From an uncultured Pseudoteredinibacter sp. (GTDB lineage Bacteria > Pseudomonadota > Gammaproteobacteria > Pseudomonadales > Cellvibrionaceae), in contig NZ_CANMYE010000013.1 in assembly GCF_947502065.1 (NCBI RefSeq), positions 1-64,000 on the forward strand: a DNA stretch of 64,000 nt, read 5' to 3'. This document shows positions 1-8,659 of the stretch, piece after piece. The notes under the pieces were generated by a model that saw nothing but the letters and a program-made list of their open reading frames with translations, did not search any database and had not been told where the DNA came from. Every line of letters begins with the position of its first letter. Position 1 is the stretch's first letter. A program made the position numbers and the translations under genes.

Positions 1-55
1 GCGCCGATGGTAGTGTGGGGATTCCCCATGTGAGAGTAGGTCATCGTCAAGCTTT
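1..55 (+). rRNA. rrf: 5S ribosomal RNA, 3' end (partial)
   Basis: The first bases match the conserved 3' half of bacterial 5S rRNA: GCGCCGATGGTAGTGTGGGG, followed by the complementary CCCCATG arm and GAGAGTAGG. The 5' half lies outside the window. The 3' boundary near base 55 is estimated from pairing and from the terminator starting at 62. It marks the end of an rRNA operon transcribed on the plus strand. Confidence 0.93.
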
Positions 56-61
56 TATTCC

Positions 62-98
62 AAAAAACCCCTGTCGGTAATCCGGCAGGGGTTTTTTT
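62..98 (+). terminator. Intrinsic terminator of the rRNA operon
   Basis: A nearly continuous stem (62-77 with 82-97, core CCCCTG/CAGGGG, loop TAAT) ends in seven T residues. It lies directly behind the 5S rRNA, as expected for an rrn operon terminator. The run of A before the stem means it could also work on the minus strand. Confidence 0.9.
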
Positions 99-150
99 AT
101 TGTCTGTGCTTTTTAGAGTATTGATTGTACGCATCTTTTTATTGGGCAAT

Positions 151-171
151 AAAAAGGCGCCTGCGGCGCCC
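151..171 (-). terminator. Intrinsic terminator after the crotonase gene
   Basis: Read on the minus strand, the perfect stem GGCGCC-GCA-GGCGCC is followed by TTTTTATT. It lies 25 bases beyond the stop codon of the minus-strand crotonase gene and separates it from the convergent rRNA operon. Confidence 0.8.
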
Positions 172-195
172 TAAGTTGTGTTTTATATAAGCCGC

Positions 196-1014
196 TTAGT
201 CGTCTTTAAATTCGGGCTCGGATTTACTGAGGAAGGCCATTAAAGCCGTCATTTGGTCGGTAGAATAACCACTGAGTATTTGCTGTCTGTCTTCTAGCGC
301 AAGCGCGGCTTCTAAGCTTTGCGCGTTGCTATTTATTCTAATGCCTTCTTTGGTCAGTCGGAGCCCCATTGGTGAATTTCTTAGCATGTCTCTGGCTGCC
401 GTCAATGCCGTTTCTTCAAGTTTTTCTTCTTCTACAATATCTGCCAAAAATCCGTTGCTCATCAGCCTCTTGGCGTCATAGAAGCGCCCAGTAAGCATCA
501 TTTCATTTGCCGCAGTGCTACCGATTATTCTAGGCAGAAAATAGCTGACGCCCATGTCACAGCCGGTGAAGCCTAAGCGGATAAAAGCGGCGTTGGCTTT
601 CATTGTTTCACTGCCATAGCGTAAGTCACAGGCGCACATAATGCCTAAGCCGAAGCCACAGGCGGCGCCACTGGCAATAGCAATGGTTGCCTGGGGCAGT
701 TCATATACAAGCTTTAATAGTCTCGAAAGCCGTTTTTGAATGTGCATGCGCTGTTTATTGTTTAAGTTAGCGCCGTCAGCGAGGGGGCCTTCTAAATCCA
801 GTCCTGCACAAAAAGCATTACCGGTGCCTGAAATAATTACCACACGAGTATCGACGTCATAGTTCAACCCGCTAACTACGAGCCAGAGCTCCTCTAGCAT
901 TTCCATGTTTACGGCATTTAGTTTATCTGGGCGGTTGAGTTTGATCTCGAGTGTTTTGCCGTGCTCGATAATGTTCAGATACTGGTAGTGATCGTGTTTA
1001 TAGTTATTGCTCAT
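196..1014 (-). CDS. Enoyl-CoA hydratase/isomerase family protein (crotonase fold)
   Basis: This 272-residue protein has the crotonase layout: an N-terminal IKLNRPDKLNAVN segment, the first oxyanion-hole loop FCAGLDLEG, and the second oxyanion helix ASGAACGFGLGIMCACDLRY. The usual catalytic-glutamate region reads GCDMGVSYFLPR instead of the classic PGxGGTQRL. That variant defines a large crotonase subgroup whose exact reaction cannot be told from sequence. It probably acts on an acyl-CoA in the cytoplasm, in fatty-acid or aromatic catabolism. It is a single gene between an rRNA operon and a divergent cassette, with its own terminator. Confidence 0.85.
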   Translation of the reverse strand: MSNNYKHDHYQYLNIIEHGKTLEIKLNRPDKLNAVNMEMLEELWLVVSGLNYDVDTRVVIISGTGNAFCAGLDLEGPLADGANLNNKQRMHIQKRLSRLLKLVYELPQATIAIASGAACGFGLGIMCACDLRYGSETMKANAAFIRLGFTGCDMGVSYFLPRIIGSTAANEMMLTGRFYDAKRLMSNGFLADIVEEEKLEETALTAARDMLRNSPMGLRLTKEGIRINSNAQSLEAALALEDRQQILSGYSTDQMTALMAFLSKSEPEFKDD

Positions 1015-1206
1015 AGTGGATTTGCTTTTATAACGGTTGCCTGTGTTTATGTTCTTATCAGTATAAATATGTCATGCTGATTATTCATACTAAGTTTTGG
1101 TGGTGTATAGCTCCCTTTCACTGATTTAGACTGGTAAGCATTGGTAATGGAGCGGCTTTCTATACTAACTTAAGCTCTTGATGTTATGGCACAAAAGGTA
1201 CTTAAC

Positions 1207-2862
1207 ATGCATTCTCATTTAACTAGCCTGCGCTTGAAGAATCTAAGGTCTGTGGCATTGATCTTTGGCGCTATGATGTTTTCATCTGCAGATGTGGCGG
1301 CTAAGCCTGCTAATGTACAGGATGAAATAAGCGGTTTATATGTTGTCGACTGTCTTTTGCCCGGTCAATTGCGAAAGTTAGGCCGCACAACCTATATGAC
1401 GGCAAGGCGACCAATAAAGACCACTGCGGCGGACTGCAATATACGAGGCGGAGAATACACCGCATATGATAGGGCTAATTATAAAACGGCTCTCAAAGTT
1501 TGGATGCCGGCCGCTGAGCAGGGCGATCCTGAGGCGCAGGTAAATGTCGGTGAGATATTCGAGAAAGGCCTGGGTGGCACCCCTAACTACGAAGCGGCGC
1601 TCATTTGGTACACCAAGGCCGCTGAGCAAGGTAACAAACGTGGTCAGTTCAATTTGGGCACCATGTATGAGCAAGGTCTAGGTATCGAGAAAAACCAGGT
1701 AGTGGCATTAAACTGGTATCGTAAGGCTTGGGGGTTGCCTGAGGATAGCGTGATGTTTCAGTCGGTCGCTAATGAACAACAGGCTGCGCTTCGTAAGCAG
1801 TTAGAAGATGAGCTCGCCGAAAAGAACGCTCAATTAAACTTGCTTGAAACACAAATAAAAAGCCTAGAGGCTAAAAACAAAGGGCTGCAATCTACCCAAG
1901 CGCTTAATACGCAGCAAAAGTCGGAATTGGCTTTATTAAAAGGCTTGGTTAAGGGTTTGCGAGAATCCCAGAAAGAAGCGAAGACTAAACTAGAAGGTTT
2001 GGTATTGAGGACACCTGTAGCCGTCAGCCAGTTTGAAGCCCCAACTACCGTTGAGATGCAAACCAGTGGCTCTGCAGGTGACATCAAACTAGATGATTTA
2101 AACTTCGGTAAATACTATGCCTTAATTATTGGTAACCAAGATTATGCCATGCTTAATGACCTGAGCACGGTTAGGAATGATGTAAAACAGCTGGCAGACC
2201 TGTTAGACAAACAGTATGGCTTTGAAGTGCAATTGTTACTAAATGGCGATCGACTGAGTGTAATGAAGGCAGTTAATGCACTGAGCGAGAAGCTTGAAGA
2301 AAACGATAATTTGCTAATTTATTACGCGGGCCATGGTAATCGTATCAGTACGGGTGAGCGAGAAGCAGGTTACTGGCTGCCGGTCAATGCGAATCCTCCA
2401 CCAGATGATAGTAGCTGGGTGCCCAATGAATTTGTAACCAATCATTTAGCTCGGTTGAAGGCACGTCGAGTGTTTGTAATTTCAGATTCATGTTATGCGG
2501 GCTTACTATCTAGTTCTCCTGGATATTTGTTTTTCTCCGGCCAACAAAAGAGTGAAAAGCAAACTAAAGAATATATTAAATACAAATTGCCGCGTCGATC
2601 CCGCTTATTACTTACCTCTGGTGGTGATCGCCCGGTAATCGATAATGGTGATAATGGTCACTCGGTATTCGCGACAGCGCTGCTAGATAGGCTGAAGAGC
2701 AATAATCGCATATTGGCCGCCCCTGAATTGTTCCAAGGCATTAAATCAAAAGTTACCGAGGAAGCTGGCAAGTATGAGTTCTTACAGGAGCCTGTGTACA
2801 AATCGATCAAAGGTGCAGGGCACGAAATCGGCGACTTTTTCTTTGTGCCTAAAGGTGTTTAG
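1207..2862 (+). CDS. Secreted Sel1-repeat / caspase-fold (peptidase C14-like) protein
   Basis: I chose the ATG at 1207 (551 aa) because AAGG lies 8 bases upstream and a signal-peptide-like segment follows; an in-frame ATG at 1186 has no such site. Two Sel1-type repeats (AEQGDPEAQ and AEQGNKRGQ blocks, about residues 98-170) precede a charged coiled coil (about 190-270) and a C-terminal caspase-like domain. The dyad is present: His376 in YAGHG and Cys429 in DSCYAG. It therefore looks like an active Arg/Lys- or Asp-type cysteine peptidase of the metacaspase/paracaspase clan. Specificity is unknown. It is followed after 18 bases by a hydrolase gene and then a kinase gene on the same strand, suggesting one operon. 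Confidence 0.82.
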   Translation: MHSHLTSLRLKNLRSVALIFGAMMFSSADVAAKPANVQDEISGLYVVDCLLPGQLRKLGRTTYMTARRPIKTTAADCNIRGGEYTAYDRANYKTALKVWMPAAEQGDPEAQVNVGEIFEKGLGGTPNYEAALIWYTKAAEQGNKRGQFNLGTMYEQGLGIEKNQVVALNWYRKAWGLPEDSVMFQSVANEQQAALRKQLEDELAEKNAQLNLLETQIKSLEAKNKGLQSTQALNTQQKSELALLKGLVKGLRESQKEAKTKLEGLVLRTPVAVSQFEAPTTVEMQTSGSAGDIKLDDLNFGKYYALIIGNQDYAMLNDLSTVRNDVKQLADLLDKQYGFEVQLLLNGDRLSVMKAVNALSEKLEENDNLLIYYAGHGNRISTGEREAGYWLPVNANPPPDDSSWVPNEFVTNHLARLKARRVFVISDSCYAGLLSSSPGYLFFSGQQKSEKQTKEYIKYKLPRRSRLLLTSGGDRPVIDNGDNGHSVFATALLDRLKSNNRILAAPELFQGIKSKVTEEAGKYEFLQEPVYKSIKGAGHEIGDFFFVPKGV

Positions 2863-2880
2863 TTTCAGAAGCCTAGTTTG

Positions 2881-3696
2881 ATGTCGCTTGAAAGATGCTG
2901 GGCAGTTTTCATTATTTTATGGGTGCTTATTGCCCAGGGCTGCGCAATGCAGCCCTTTAATTATGATGAATACGTAGGCAGCAATGGTTTCAATGCCTAT
3001 TGGCAAGATGGTAGTGGTTTTCGACATTGGTTAGTAGAAAAAAAACCTGCTCAACCGAGCGGGGTGATTAGGGTATATATTGGTGGTGACGGGACCCCTT
3101 GGTTGCTGGGCCGCTATGTCAATGATGATCCAACGCCGCTAAACCCTATCGCTTTGAAGTTGATGAAATATGACTCTCAGCAGAGTTTGTATTTAGGTCG
3201 ACCTTGCTACCATGGCTTGGAAGCTGCTTGTAACAATAGCTTGTGGACGAGCGCAAGGTACTCGCGTGAAGTGGTCGATTCCATGGTGAGTGCCCTTGAA
3301 AGGTATTTGTCTGCAAATCGCGCTAGAAGTGAAAAAGACATCGAGCTTGTTGGGTATAGTGGAGGTGGCGCACTAGCCATGCTATTGGCATCTCGTGTAG
3401 ATGCCGTAACTAAAGTGGTAACAGTAGCTGGCAACTTGGACCACTTTGCTTGGACAAAGCGCCTTTCATACCTGCCTTTGCATGAGTCGCTAAACCCGAT
3501 AGAGCAAGCGCCGTTGAATGGTATTGAAACAGTCCATATTATTGGTCGAGAAGATAAAAACATTCTTGCTTCAACGGTTAAAGAATTCGTTTCCCGCAAG
3601 GGTGGAAAGTACATCGAGCTAGAAGGCTTGGATCACTCCTGCTGCTGGGAAACAGCTTGGCCATCCCTGTTGAAAGAAATAGATAAAGTAGAGTAG
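2881..3696 (+). CDS. Predicted alpha/beta-hydrolase, lipoprotein-like
   Basis: The start is the ATG at 2881; a TTG one codon earlier is less likely. The protein (271 aa) begins with a hydrophobic signal ending in IAQGC, an imperfect lipobox with Cys21 as possible lipidation site. The nucleophile elbow GYSGGGAL gives Ser160, and a late LDHSCCW gives a candidate catalytic His252; GREDKN may carry the acid. Substrate is unknown; I infer an esterase/lipase-type enzyme at the envelope. It lies 18 bases after the caspase-fold gene and 12 bases before the kinase gene, so the three are probably cotranscribed. Confidence 0.72.
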   Translation: MSLERCWAVFIILWVLIAQGCAMQPFNYDEYVGSNGFNAYWQDGSGFRHWLVEKKPAQPSGVIRVYIGGDGTPWLLGRYVNDDPTPLNPIALKLMKYDSQQSLYLGRPCYHGLEAACNNSLWTSARYSREVVDSMVSALERYLSANRARSEKDIELVGYSGGGALAMLLASRVDAVTKVVTVAGNLDHFAWTKRLSYLPLHESLNPIEQAPLNGIETVHIIGREDKNILASTVKEFVSRKGGKYIELEGLDHSCCWETAWPSLLKEIDKVE

Positions 3697-3708
3697 AGAT
3701 TTTCAAAT

Positions 3709-5268
3709 ATGAGCGATGATAAAACAACAATTAAAAGCGATGCTGATGTGGAGAAGACTCAAATTGCTTCCAATAATCAAGACGAAACTGTTGTGCTGCC
3801 TGCTAAGGGTGAAAAAACAACGATTGTTGGTGATGAGACGACGATATTAGCCGACACTGTAAGCGGCCATGATGATGCTACTACCGTGTTGGCGCCAACA
3901 GCAGGTGAAGATGCTACGGTTGTTGCTAACGAGGCAGCAACCATCGTAAAAGATGACGCTACTGTTGTTAGCACCTCAGCTAAAACCCTGTTGGCAGAAG
4001 GCACGCGAGCCATGCCAAGAGTTGATGCCTCACCCTTAGCTAAAATGGTGCAGGGTTATGTTATCAAAGACCGCTTTGTTTTGGAGCGAAAGCTTGGTGA
4101 GGGCGGTATGGGAGCTGTCTTTCATGCTAAAGATCTGCGCAAAGAAGAAGCTCGTGATCCAAATCCTTACGTTGCAATTAAGGTTATCACTGGCTTATTG
4201 CAAAAAAATTCAAAGGCCGTGATTGCGCTACAGCGAGAAACCAAAAAATCACAGACCTTGGCTCACCCCAATATTATTACTGTCTACGATTTTGATAGAG
4301 ATGATGATATTTACTATATGACGATGGAGTCACTCAAAGGGCAAACTTTGGATGACTATATTCAGTCCGGGAAAGGAGAGGCGTCTGAGAAAATACGTTT
4401 TATCAATGATATTGCTAACGGGGTCTCTTATGCCCATAAGCGCAATATTATTCATTCAGATCTAAAGCCCGAGAATGTTTTTGTCACTGATGAGGGTGAA
4501 ATCAAAATTCTGGATTTCGGTATCGCTAGGGCTTACGCCCAAGGTGAAGAGCAAGCCGCAGATCCTGATGAACTGGTTGGTTTGACTCCAACCTATGCGA
4601 GTTATGAAATGTTTGAGGGAGGCGACCCTCATCCAAGTGATGATGTTTATGCATTGGGCTTGATTGCCTATGAACTGCTGCAAGGCGCGCACCCGTTTGG
4701 AAGAAGATCAGCCCTTGAGGCCGAAAAAGAATCTCTCTCGGCCAAGAAATTAAAAAACCTTAAAGGTTATCAGTGGCAAGCTATCAGCAAAGCTCTGCAG
4801 TTTAAAAGGGCGGAGCGCTTTGAGGATGCTATTAGCTTTCAAAAGAAATTCTCTGGCGCAGGTTTATTGGTTAAGCGTTTGAGTTTTGCCATGGCAGCAA
4901 TGTTGGCTGGTTTTGCGGTTTATATTGCTTTCTTTCAGCCAGAAGCAGGGCCAGACATTCCCTTTGATGAATTGCCACCTGCTCAGCAGCAAAGCGTTTT
5001 GGCGAAGCTTGAAGAAGGTAGACAGGCAATGCAGTTTGGCGATATCAACGGAGCACTATTTTACTTCGATGCTGCCTATCAAGAGCATCCTAGGAACAAA
5101 GAAGCCGTTTTAGAGCTGCAAAAAGTAGTTGACCAATTAGTGAAAAACTTTGCTTCAGAGGGTGTTTCTAAAACAGCTCAACATGAGGCTGTTGTGGAAT
5201 TACTTAAATATGAGTCTTTGTCCCAGAATAAAGGACTTGTTGACTTGAGGGTAGAGTTGGAAGATTAG
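3709..5268 (+). CDS. Membrane-anchored Hanks-type Ser/Thr protein kinase
   Basis: This 519-residue kinase has, in order: an N-terminal Thr-rich region (1-90) with about nine copies of an acidic-x-Thr-x-Ile/Val motif; a kinase domain with the glycine loop LGEGGMGAVF (129-138), Lys158, HSDLKPEN (Asp251) and DFG (269-271); a single membrane span (about 389-409); and a C-terminal periplasmic helical region of about 110 residues resembling TPR repeats. The catalytic loop reads HSD where most such kinases have HRD, so activation-loop phosphorylation may not be required. It is the third gene of the caspase-hydrolase-kinase cassette. Catalytic residues look complete, so activity is likely. Confidence 0.9.
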   Translation: MSDDKTTIKSDADVEKTQIASNNQDETVVLPAKGEKTTIVGDETTILADTVSGHDDATTVLAPTAGEDATVVANEAATIVKDDATVVSTSAKTLLAEGTRAMPRVDASPLAKMVQGYVIKDRFVLERKLGEGGMGAVFHAKDLRKEEARDPNPYVAIKVITGLLQKNSKAVIALQRETKKSQTLAHPNIITVYDFDRDDDIYYMTMESLKGQTLDDYIQSGKGEASEKIRFINDIANGVSYAHKRNIIHSDLKPENVFVTDEGEIKILDFGIARAYAQGEEQAADPDELVGLTPTYASYEMFEGGDPHPSDDVYALGLIAYELLQGAHPFGRRSALEAEKESLSAKKLKNLKGYQWQAISKALQFKRAERFEDAISFQKKFSGAGLLVKRLSFAMAAMLAGFAVYIAFFQPEAGPDIPFDELPPAQQQSVLAKLEEGRQAMQFGDINGALFYFDAAYQEHPRNKEAVLELQKVVDQLVKNFASEGVSKTAQHEAVVELLKYESLSQNKGLVDLRVELED

Positions 5269-5280
5269 GAGAGCAAATAT

Positions 5281-5302
5281 CGGGCCCAGCGTGCTGGGCC
5301 CG
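5281..5302. terminator. Hairpin between convergent genes
   Basis: A perfect 10-bp inverted repeat, CGGGCCCAGC-GT-GCTGGGCCCG, lies between the stop codons of the plus-strand kinase and the minus-strand metalloprotease-like gene. Neither side has a clear T run, so it may be a stabilising or weak bidirectional terminator. Confidence 0.55.
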
Positions 5303-5309
5303 TACAGCA

Positions 5310-6533
5310 TTAATTGCTTTGTGCGCTTACAATATTAAACTTCTGGGCCGCGTTGTCCCACTCTAGTTTAACTGTGTAGTTTTGATTATCTGCATTAACG
5401 TTATTCAATGTAACCGTTTTTTGGTTGCTGATTGAAGATGAGCCACCAATATTAACCGCGCTGACGTAGCTATCATTGAAGCTAGCAACTGTGACGTTAC
5501 GGGTTATTGTTGCGATATTGTCGTCTACGTCGTGTGCCCGTACGCGAACTTGGTGTTGCCCAGGGCTTAGCAGTCCCCAGTTGAATAGCATCGAATAACC
5601 TGAGTTGCCAGATTTAGGGTACTGGCTAAAAGTCGAAGCGACGTCGGTTCTAACGCCACCGTAAGGAATGCTCTGATAACTGCCGTTATCGATGCTGACT
5701 TCTACCAAACGAATATCTTTTAAGCCAATAGCCCAGCCACGAATATTGCTAATCCCGCTTTTCACTTGGCTGCTATTTGGCTCCTCAATTGATAAGCGTA
5801 CATCAGGGTCATTGCTAGAGACCGGATTAGGATAAAGGATTCTTATTCCAGCCAAGTCGTCCGAGGTCGGATTGGTTATCGTACGTGTAGCTGCATTTGG
5901 ATGCATGATAGAGGGTTGATTACTTTCATCCCTAAGACCCAGAGCGTAACCAATTTGTTTTATGGCAATTCTACGGACGTCTAAAGGGTTTCCTGCTGTT
6001 CCCGGCTCACTCCCCGAACCAAAACTATTGTTATGAAGGTCATATTGATAAGCTTGGTTAAAAACAATATCTGCTTCACGATAAAAGCCAGGTTGACTTG
6101 GTCGGGTTTGCAATAAAGTGACCGCGTAAACGTCGTTGCCGAAGACCTCACCGCAGACATCTGCTCTTAGTCCAATTCCATTTTCAAATGGGGCTATATC
6201 GTTTCTTGCTGGGGCGTCTTCGTCGGTAAAAACTGGTGAATTAGCTGTTTGACCGGCTAGCCCTGTATACCCTTCACAAGGATCGCGAGTTTCATTGACA
6301 ATTTCTATATTTAACCCCTGTACTGGGTTACCCCAAGCACCTAGTGCATCTTGAATAATGCTATTCCAGGTTATAGGGTTGTCATCGAAATCTAGGGATG
6401 GGACTGTAGCGGCAACGCCTACGTACATTCTAAATTGTCCGTCTTCCCATCTCGATCCGCTAACTTCATACGCATTTGCGGTAGTAGCAAGAGTTGCTCC
6501 TAATGAAATGCCTAATGCTTGCCAGGTTTTCAT
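5310..6533 (-). CDS. Matrixin-like secreted protein with a degenerate zinc site (pseudoprotease)
   Basis: This 407-residue protein has a signal peptide (cleavage near ANA, residue 21) and the same two-part architecture as its three neighbours: an N-terminal matrixin-like domain and a C-terminal domain with NIRGWAIGL, PYGG and QKFNIV motifs. The zinc motif HExxHxxGxxH is replaced by KQIGYALGLRD (Lys192, Gln193, Tyr196, Asp202), while the Met-turn SIMHPN is kept. All three zinc-binding histidines and the catalytic glutamate are gone, so it should not be a zinc protease. Its start ATG overlaps by one base the TAA of the upstream gene (TAATG), which implies coupled translation. It may bind substrate, inhibit, or assist the active paralogues. 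Confidence 0.8.
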   Translation of the reverse strand: MKTWQALGISLGATLATTANAYEVSGSRWEDGQFRMYVGVAATVPSLDFDDNPITWNSIIQDALGAWGNPVQGLNIEIVNETRDPCEGYTGLAGQTANSPVFTDEDAPARNDIAPFENGIGLRADVCGEVFGNDVYAVTLLQTRPSQPGFYREADIVFNQAYQYDLHNNSFGSGSEPGTAGNPLDVRRIAIKQIGYALGLRDESNQPSIMHPNAATRTITNPTSDDLAGIRILYPNPVSSNDPDVRLSIEEPNSSQVKSGISNIRGWAIGLKDIRLVEVSIDNGSYQSIPYGGVRTDVASTFSQYPKSGNSGYSMLFNWGLLSPGQHQVRVRAHDVDDNIATITRNVTVASFNDSYVSAVNIGGSSSISNQKTVTLNNVNADNQNYTVKLEWDNAAQKFNIVSAQSN

Positions 6534-7135
6534 TATTTTAAGCCTCGGATCGCATCCTTAAATGAACCTAAACCCATAATTTGCTTGGCGCCAGTGTCAA
6601 ACTCAACACCGGCGGCAGTGTGGTTGTTGATTTTGACAGCGCTGCTGATATTCGCTTGTTTGCCAGTATCAATTTCAGTAATCGCTTTGCCTAGACTGTT
6701 GTAAATTTTGTCACCATCACTACCTTGCTTAACAATGAAGTGCCCCTGCCCCCAACCTCTAAGTGGGTGTACTGTGTTGCCACCAAGTTTCTCAACAAAG
6801 TAGATACCTCTTTCACCATAAGATGGCAATTTCATATCGCCTACCTTCATGGTGACACCGTTTGCTGTACCGCCTAAGTAGCGTAACTCAACTGTGTCTT
6901 GAGCATATTTTCCTCGAACAACATCGTTAACCTCAAAGCTGATGTAGGTATAAACTTTTTTACCAACCGCCTCGGAACGGATGCCAACCACTTGCCCTTC
7001 GAAAATCATGTCCGATGTAGTTGCCAAGTCGTTAATTGATTTTTGAGCGACACTGCTCGCAGAAACATTTAGAGCAGGTAGGGCCAAGGCACAAGCCATT
7101 ACGGCGGTGGCAAAAGTGCTGCGTAAAGTGTTCAT
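6533..7135 (-). CDS. Small secreted protein in the matrixin cluster, function unknown
   Basis: I placed the start at 7135 (200 aa), where AAGG lies 8 bases upstream and a good signal peptide follows (MNTLRSTFATAVMACALALP, cleavage near SAS). The mature part is beta-rich with motifs DMIFEGQVVGI, YTYISFEVNDVVRG and ELRYLGG; I do not recognise a named family. It sits between an active matrixin gene (upstream, 35-base gap) and the pseudoprotease gene (downstream, 1-base overlap), so these three genes probably form one operon and the protein may work with the proteases outside the inner membrane. Confidence 0.7.
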   Translation of the reverse strand: MNTLRSTFATAVMACALALPALNVSASSVAQKSINDLATTSDMIFEGQVVGIRSEAVGKKVYTYISFEVNDVVRGKYAQDTVELRYLGGTANGVTMKVGDMKLPSYGERGIYFVEKLGGNTVHPLRGWGQGHFIVKQGSDGDKIYNSLGKAITEIDTGKQANISSAVKINNHTAAGVEFDTGAKQIMGLGSFKDAIRGLK

Positions 7136-7169
7136 TGTTTTTACCTTTTGTGTCGGTAGAGCAGGGCTC

Positions 7170-8333
7170 TTAAAATAATTTAATAATGTTGACGATATCA
7201 AATTGTTGGCTTGATGCATTCCACTTTAGCTCGACGCGATAGGGTTTATTATTAACCATTACATCGTCAAGAGTTACATTGTCGCCATTGGTAGTAACGC
7301 TTCCAGCTAGTTTCACAAGATCGGCTGACGATACAAATTGAGTGTCAAACTTCTCTACGATCGCTAAACCGCTATCTGTTTTGATATTGCCAAGGTTGTC
7401 GATTGCACGAGCAATAACAGTGTGCGGACCTTCATCTAGAAGGGACCAATTGACGGCCATAGAAAAGCCGGAACGGTCTGCATTAGGGTAGTTAGGATAT
7501 GCGTTTCCAACGTCACCTCGAGCTGCCCCATAAGGGCTATTGCCTTGCAAAACGTTGTCTATGTATATCTCTACTTCAGCGATACCAGCATTTGCGACAG
7601 CCCAGCCGCGAATATTGCCAATACCAGCAGTGATTTGGCTTGAGCTTGGCTCTTCAAGGTTAATGGCCATTGGGGAGTTGGCGCTTGAATATAGTGCGTT
7701 AAGCCCTTCGAAGTCATCGGGCGTTGGCATCTCCATATTCATATCGTCAATATTATCGATATCATCGTAAAACGGTTGCATTATGGCTAGGTTTTCGGTT
7801 TCATGCCCCAGGCCAAATAGGTGGCCCAGCTCATGAACAGCTACGCGCTTAAAGTCAAAAATATTTGGGCGTATCGGGCCGCTATAAACATCCCAATTGA
7901 CGGCAGTATTAAAGAGTATGTCGCTATTCGAATAAAAGCCGCCGCTAAAGAAGGACACGTTTACCGCTAACGTCCCTTCATTCCAAGCAGTGCCGCAGAT
8001 ATCACCGGCAAATGCCACACCAGATAAATCACCGTCGTGAGGTGCGACAAAGCCACCCGCGCCATTGGAGATTCCTGCGCAGGGGTTAGCAGTAGCCTGT
8101 ACCTTATTGATTTTAAGGCCGGGTGCGCCTTGTGCCCAGGAGTCGATGGCTGATGACATGGCATTATTCCAGTGGCTGAGCCCAGCAAGTGGAACCCCTG
8201 GAACAATTGGGACGTAGTTAATCGTAACTTCGCTATCTTGCCAACGAGGGCCTAGCAATTGAAAAGATTGGGCTGGGATGGTCAGTGCTGAACACAGTAC
8301 CCCAGCCAGCAAAACTCTAGCTGATTTCTTCAT
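7170..8333 (-). CDS. Secreted matrixin-family zinc metalloprotease
   Basis: The 387-residue protein begins with a signal peptide ending near AQS. The catalytic motif HELGHLFGLGH is complete (His167, Glu168, His171, His177) and is followed by a Met-turn, AIMQPF. The shared C-terminal domain carries NIRGWAVANA, PYGAARGDVG and a final QQFDIV. It probably cuts extracellular protein or peptide substrates. It is the first gene of a likely three-gene minus-strand operon with the small secreted protein and the pseudoprotease. Confidence 0.88.
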   Translation of the reverse strand: MKKSARVLLAGVLCSALTIPAQSFQLLGPRWQDSEVTINYVPIVPGVPLAGLSHWNNAMSSAIDSWAQGAPGLKINKVQATANPCAGISNGAGGFVAPHDGDLSGVAFAGDICGTAWNEGTLAVNVSFFSGGFYSNSDILFNTAVNWDVYSGPIRPNIFDFKRVAVHELGHLFGLGHETENLAIMQPFYDDIDNIDDMNMEMPTPDDFEGLNALYSSANSPMAINLEEPSSSQITAGIGNIRGWAVANAGIAEVEIYIDNVLQGNSPYGAARGDVGNAYPNYPNADRSGFSMAVNWSLLDEGPHTVIARAIDNLGNIKTDSGLAIVEKFDTQFVSSADLVKLAGSVTTNGDNVTLDDVMVNNKPYRVELKWNASSQQFDIVNIIKLF

Positions 8334-8659
8334 GGTCTCATGTTATCCATTTGAGCCTGAGTCAATTATAGACGTAGTTTGAAAGCTTTGCTTTCTAAGC
8401 ACCTGATTTATAGGCAATTTCAAACGCCGAAAATTGTATAGTAAACGATGATCGATTATTGGCCATATACAAGAAATTTGCAATCATCCAGCTGCAAAAC
8501 TACCCACTCAAAGGGAAATTGTAGGTATTTTTGTTGTAAAACTGCCCAAATTGTTACCAGTGTCACGCATTAGCTAGCAAATTTAGGCCGTGATAGGAGG
8601 ATTTGCCAGTCTGTCGCGATTTTTGGTTGGTTACTCGTGCTTGGCGGTACGTGAGACTC
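8334..8659. other. Intergenic region between two matrixin genes (326 bases)
   Basis: It holds no convincing gene. A small palindrome, GAAAGC-TTT-GCTTTC, lies near 8380-8395, and TATAAT on the minus strand near 8365-8370 could be the -10 of the promoter for the gene starting at 8333, but no good -35 pairs with it. I see no clear terminator for the upstream gene ending at 8660. Confidence 0.4.

Noticed and set aside
5310-6533. Calling the degenerate matrixin gene a pseudogene
   Set aside because: The frame is full length with signal peptide, intact C-terminal domain and coupled start; only the zinc ligands are lost, so a non-catalytic protein is more likely than decay.
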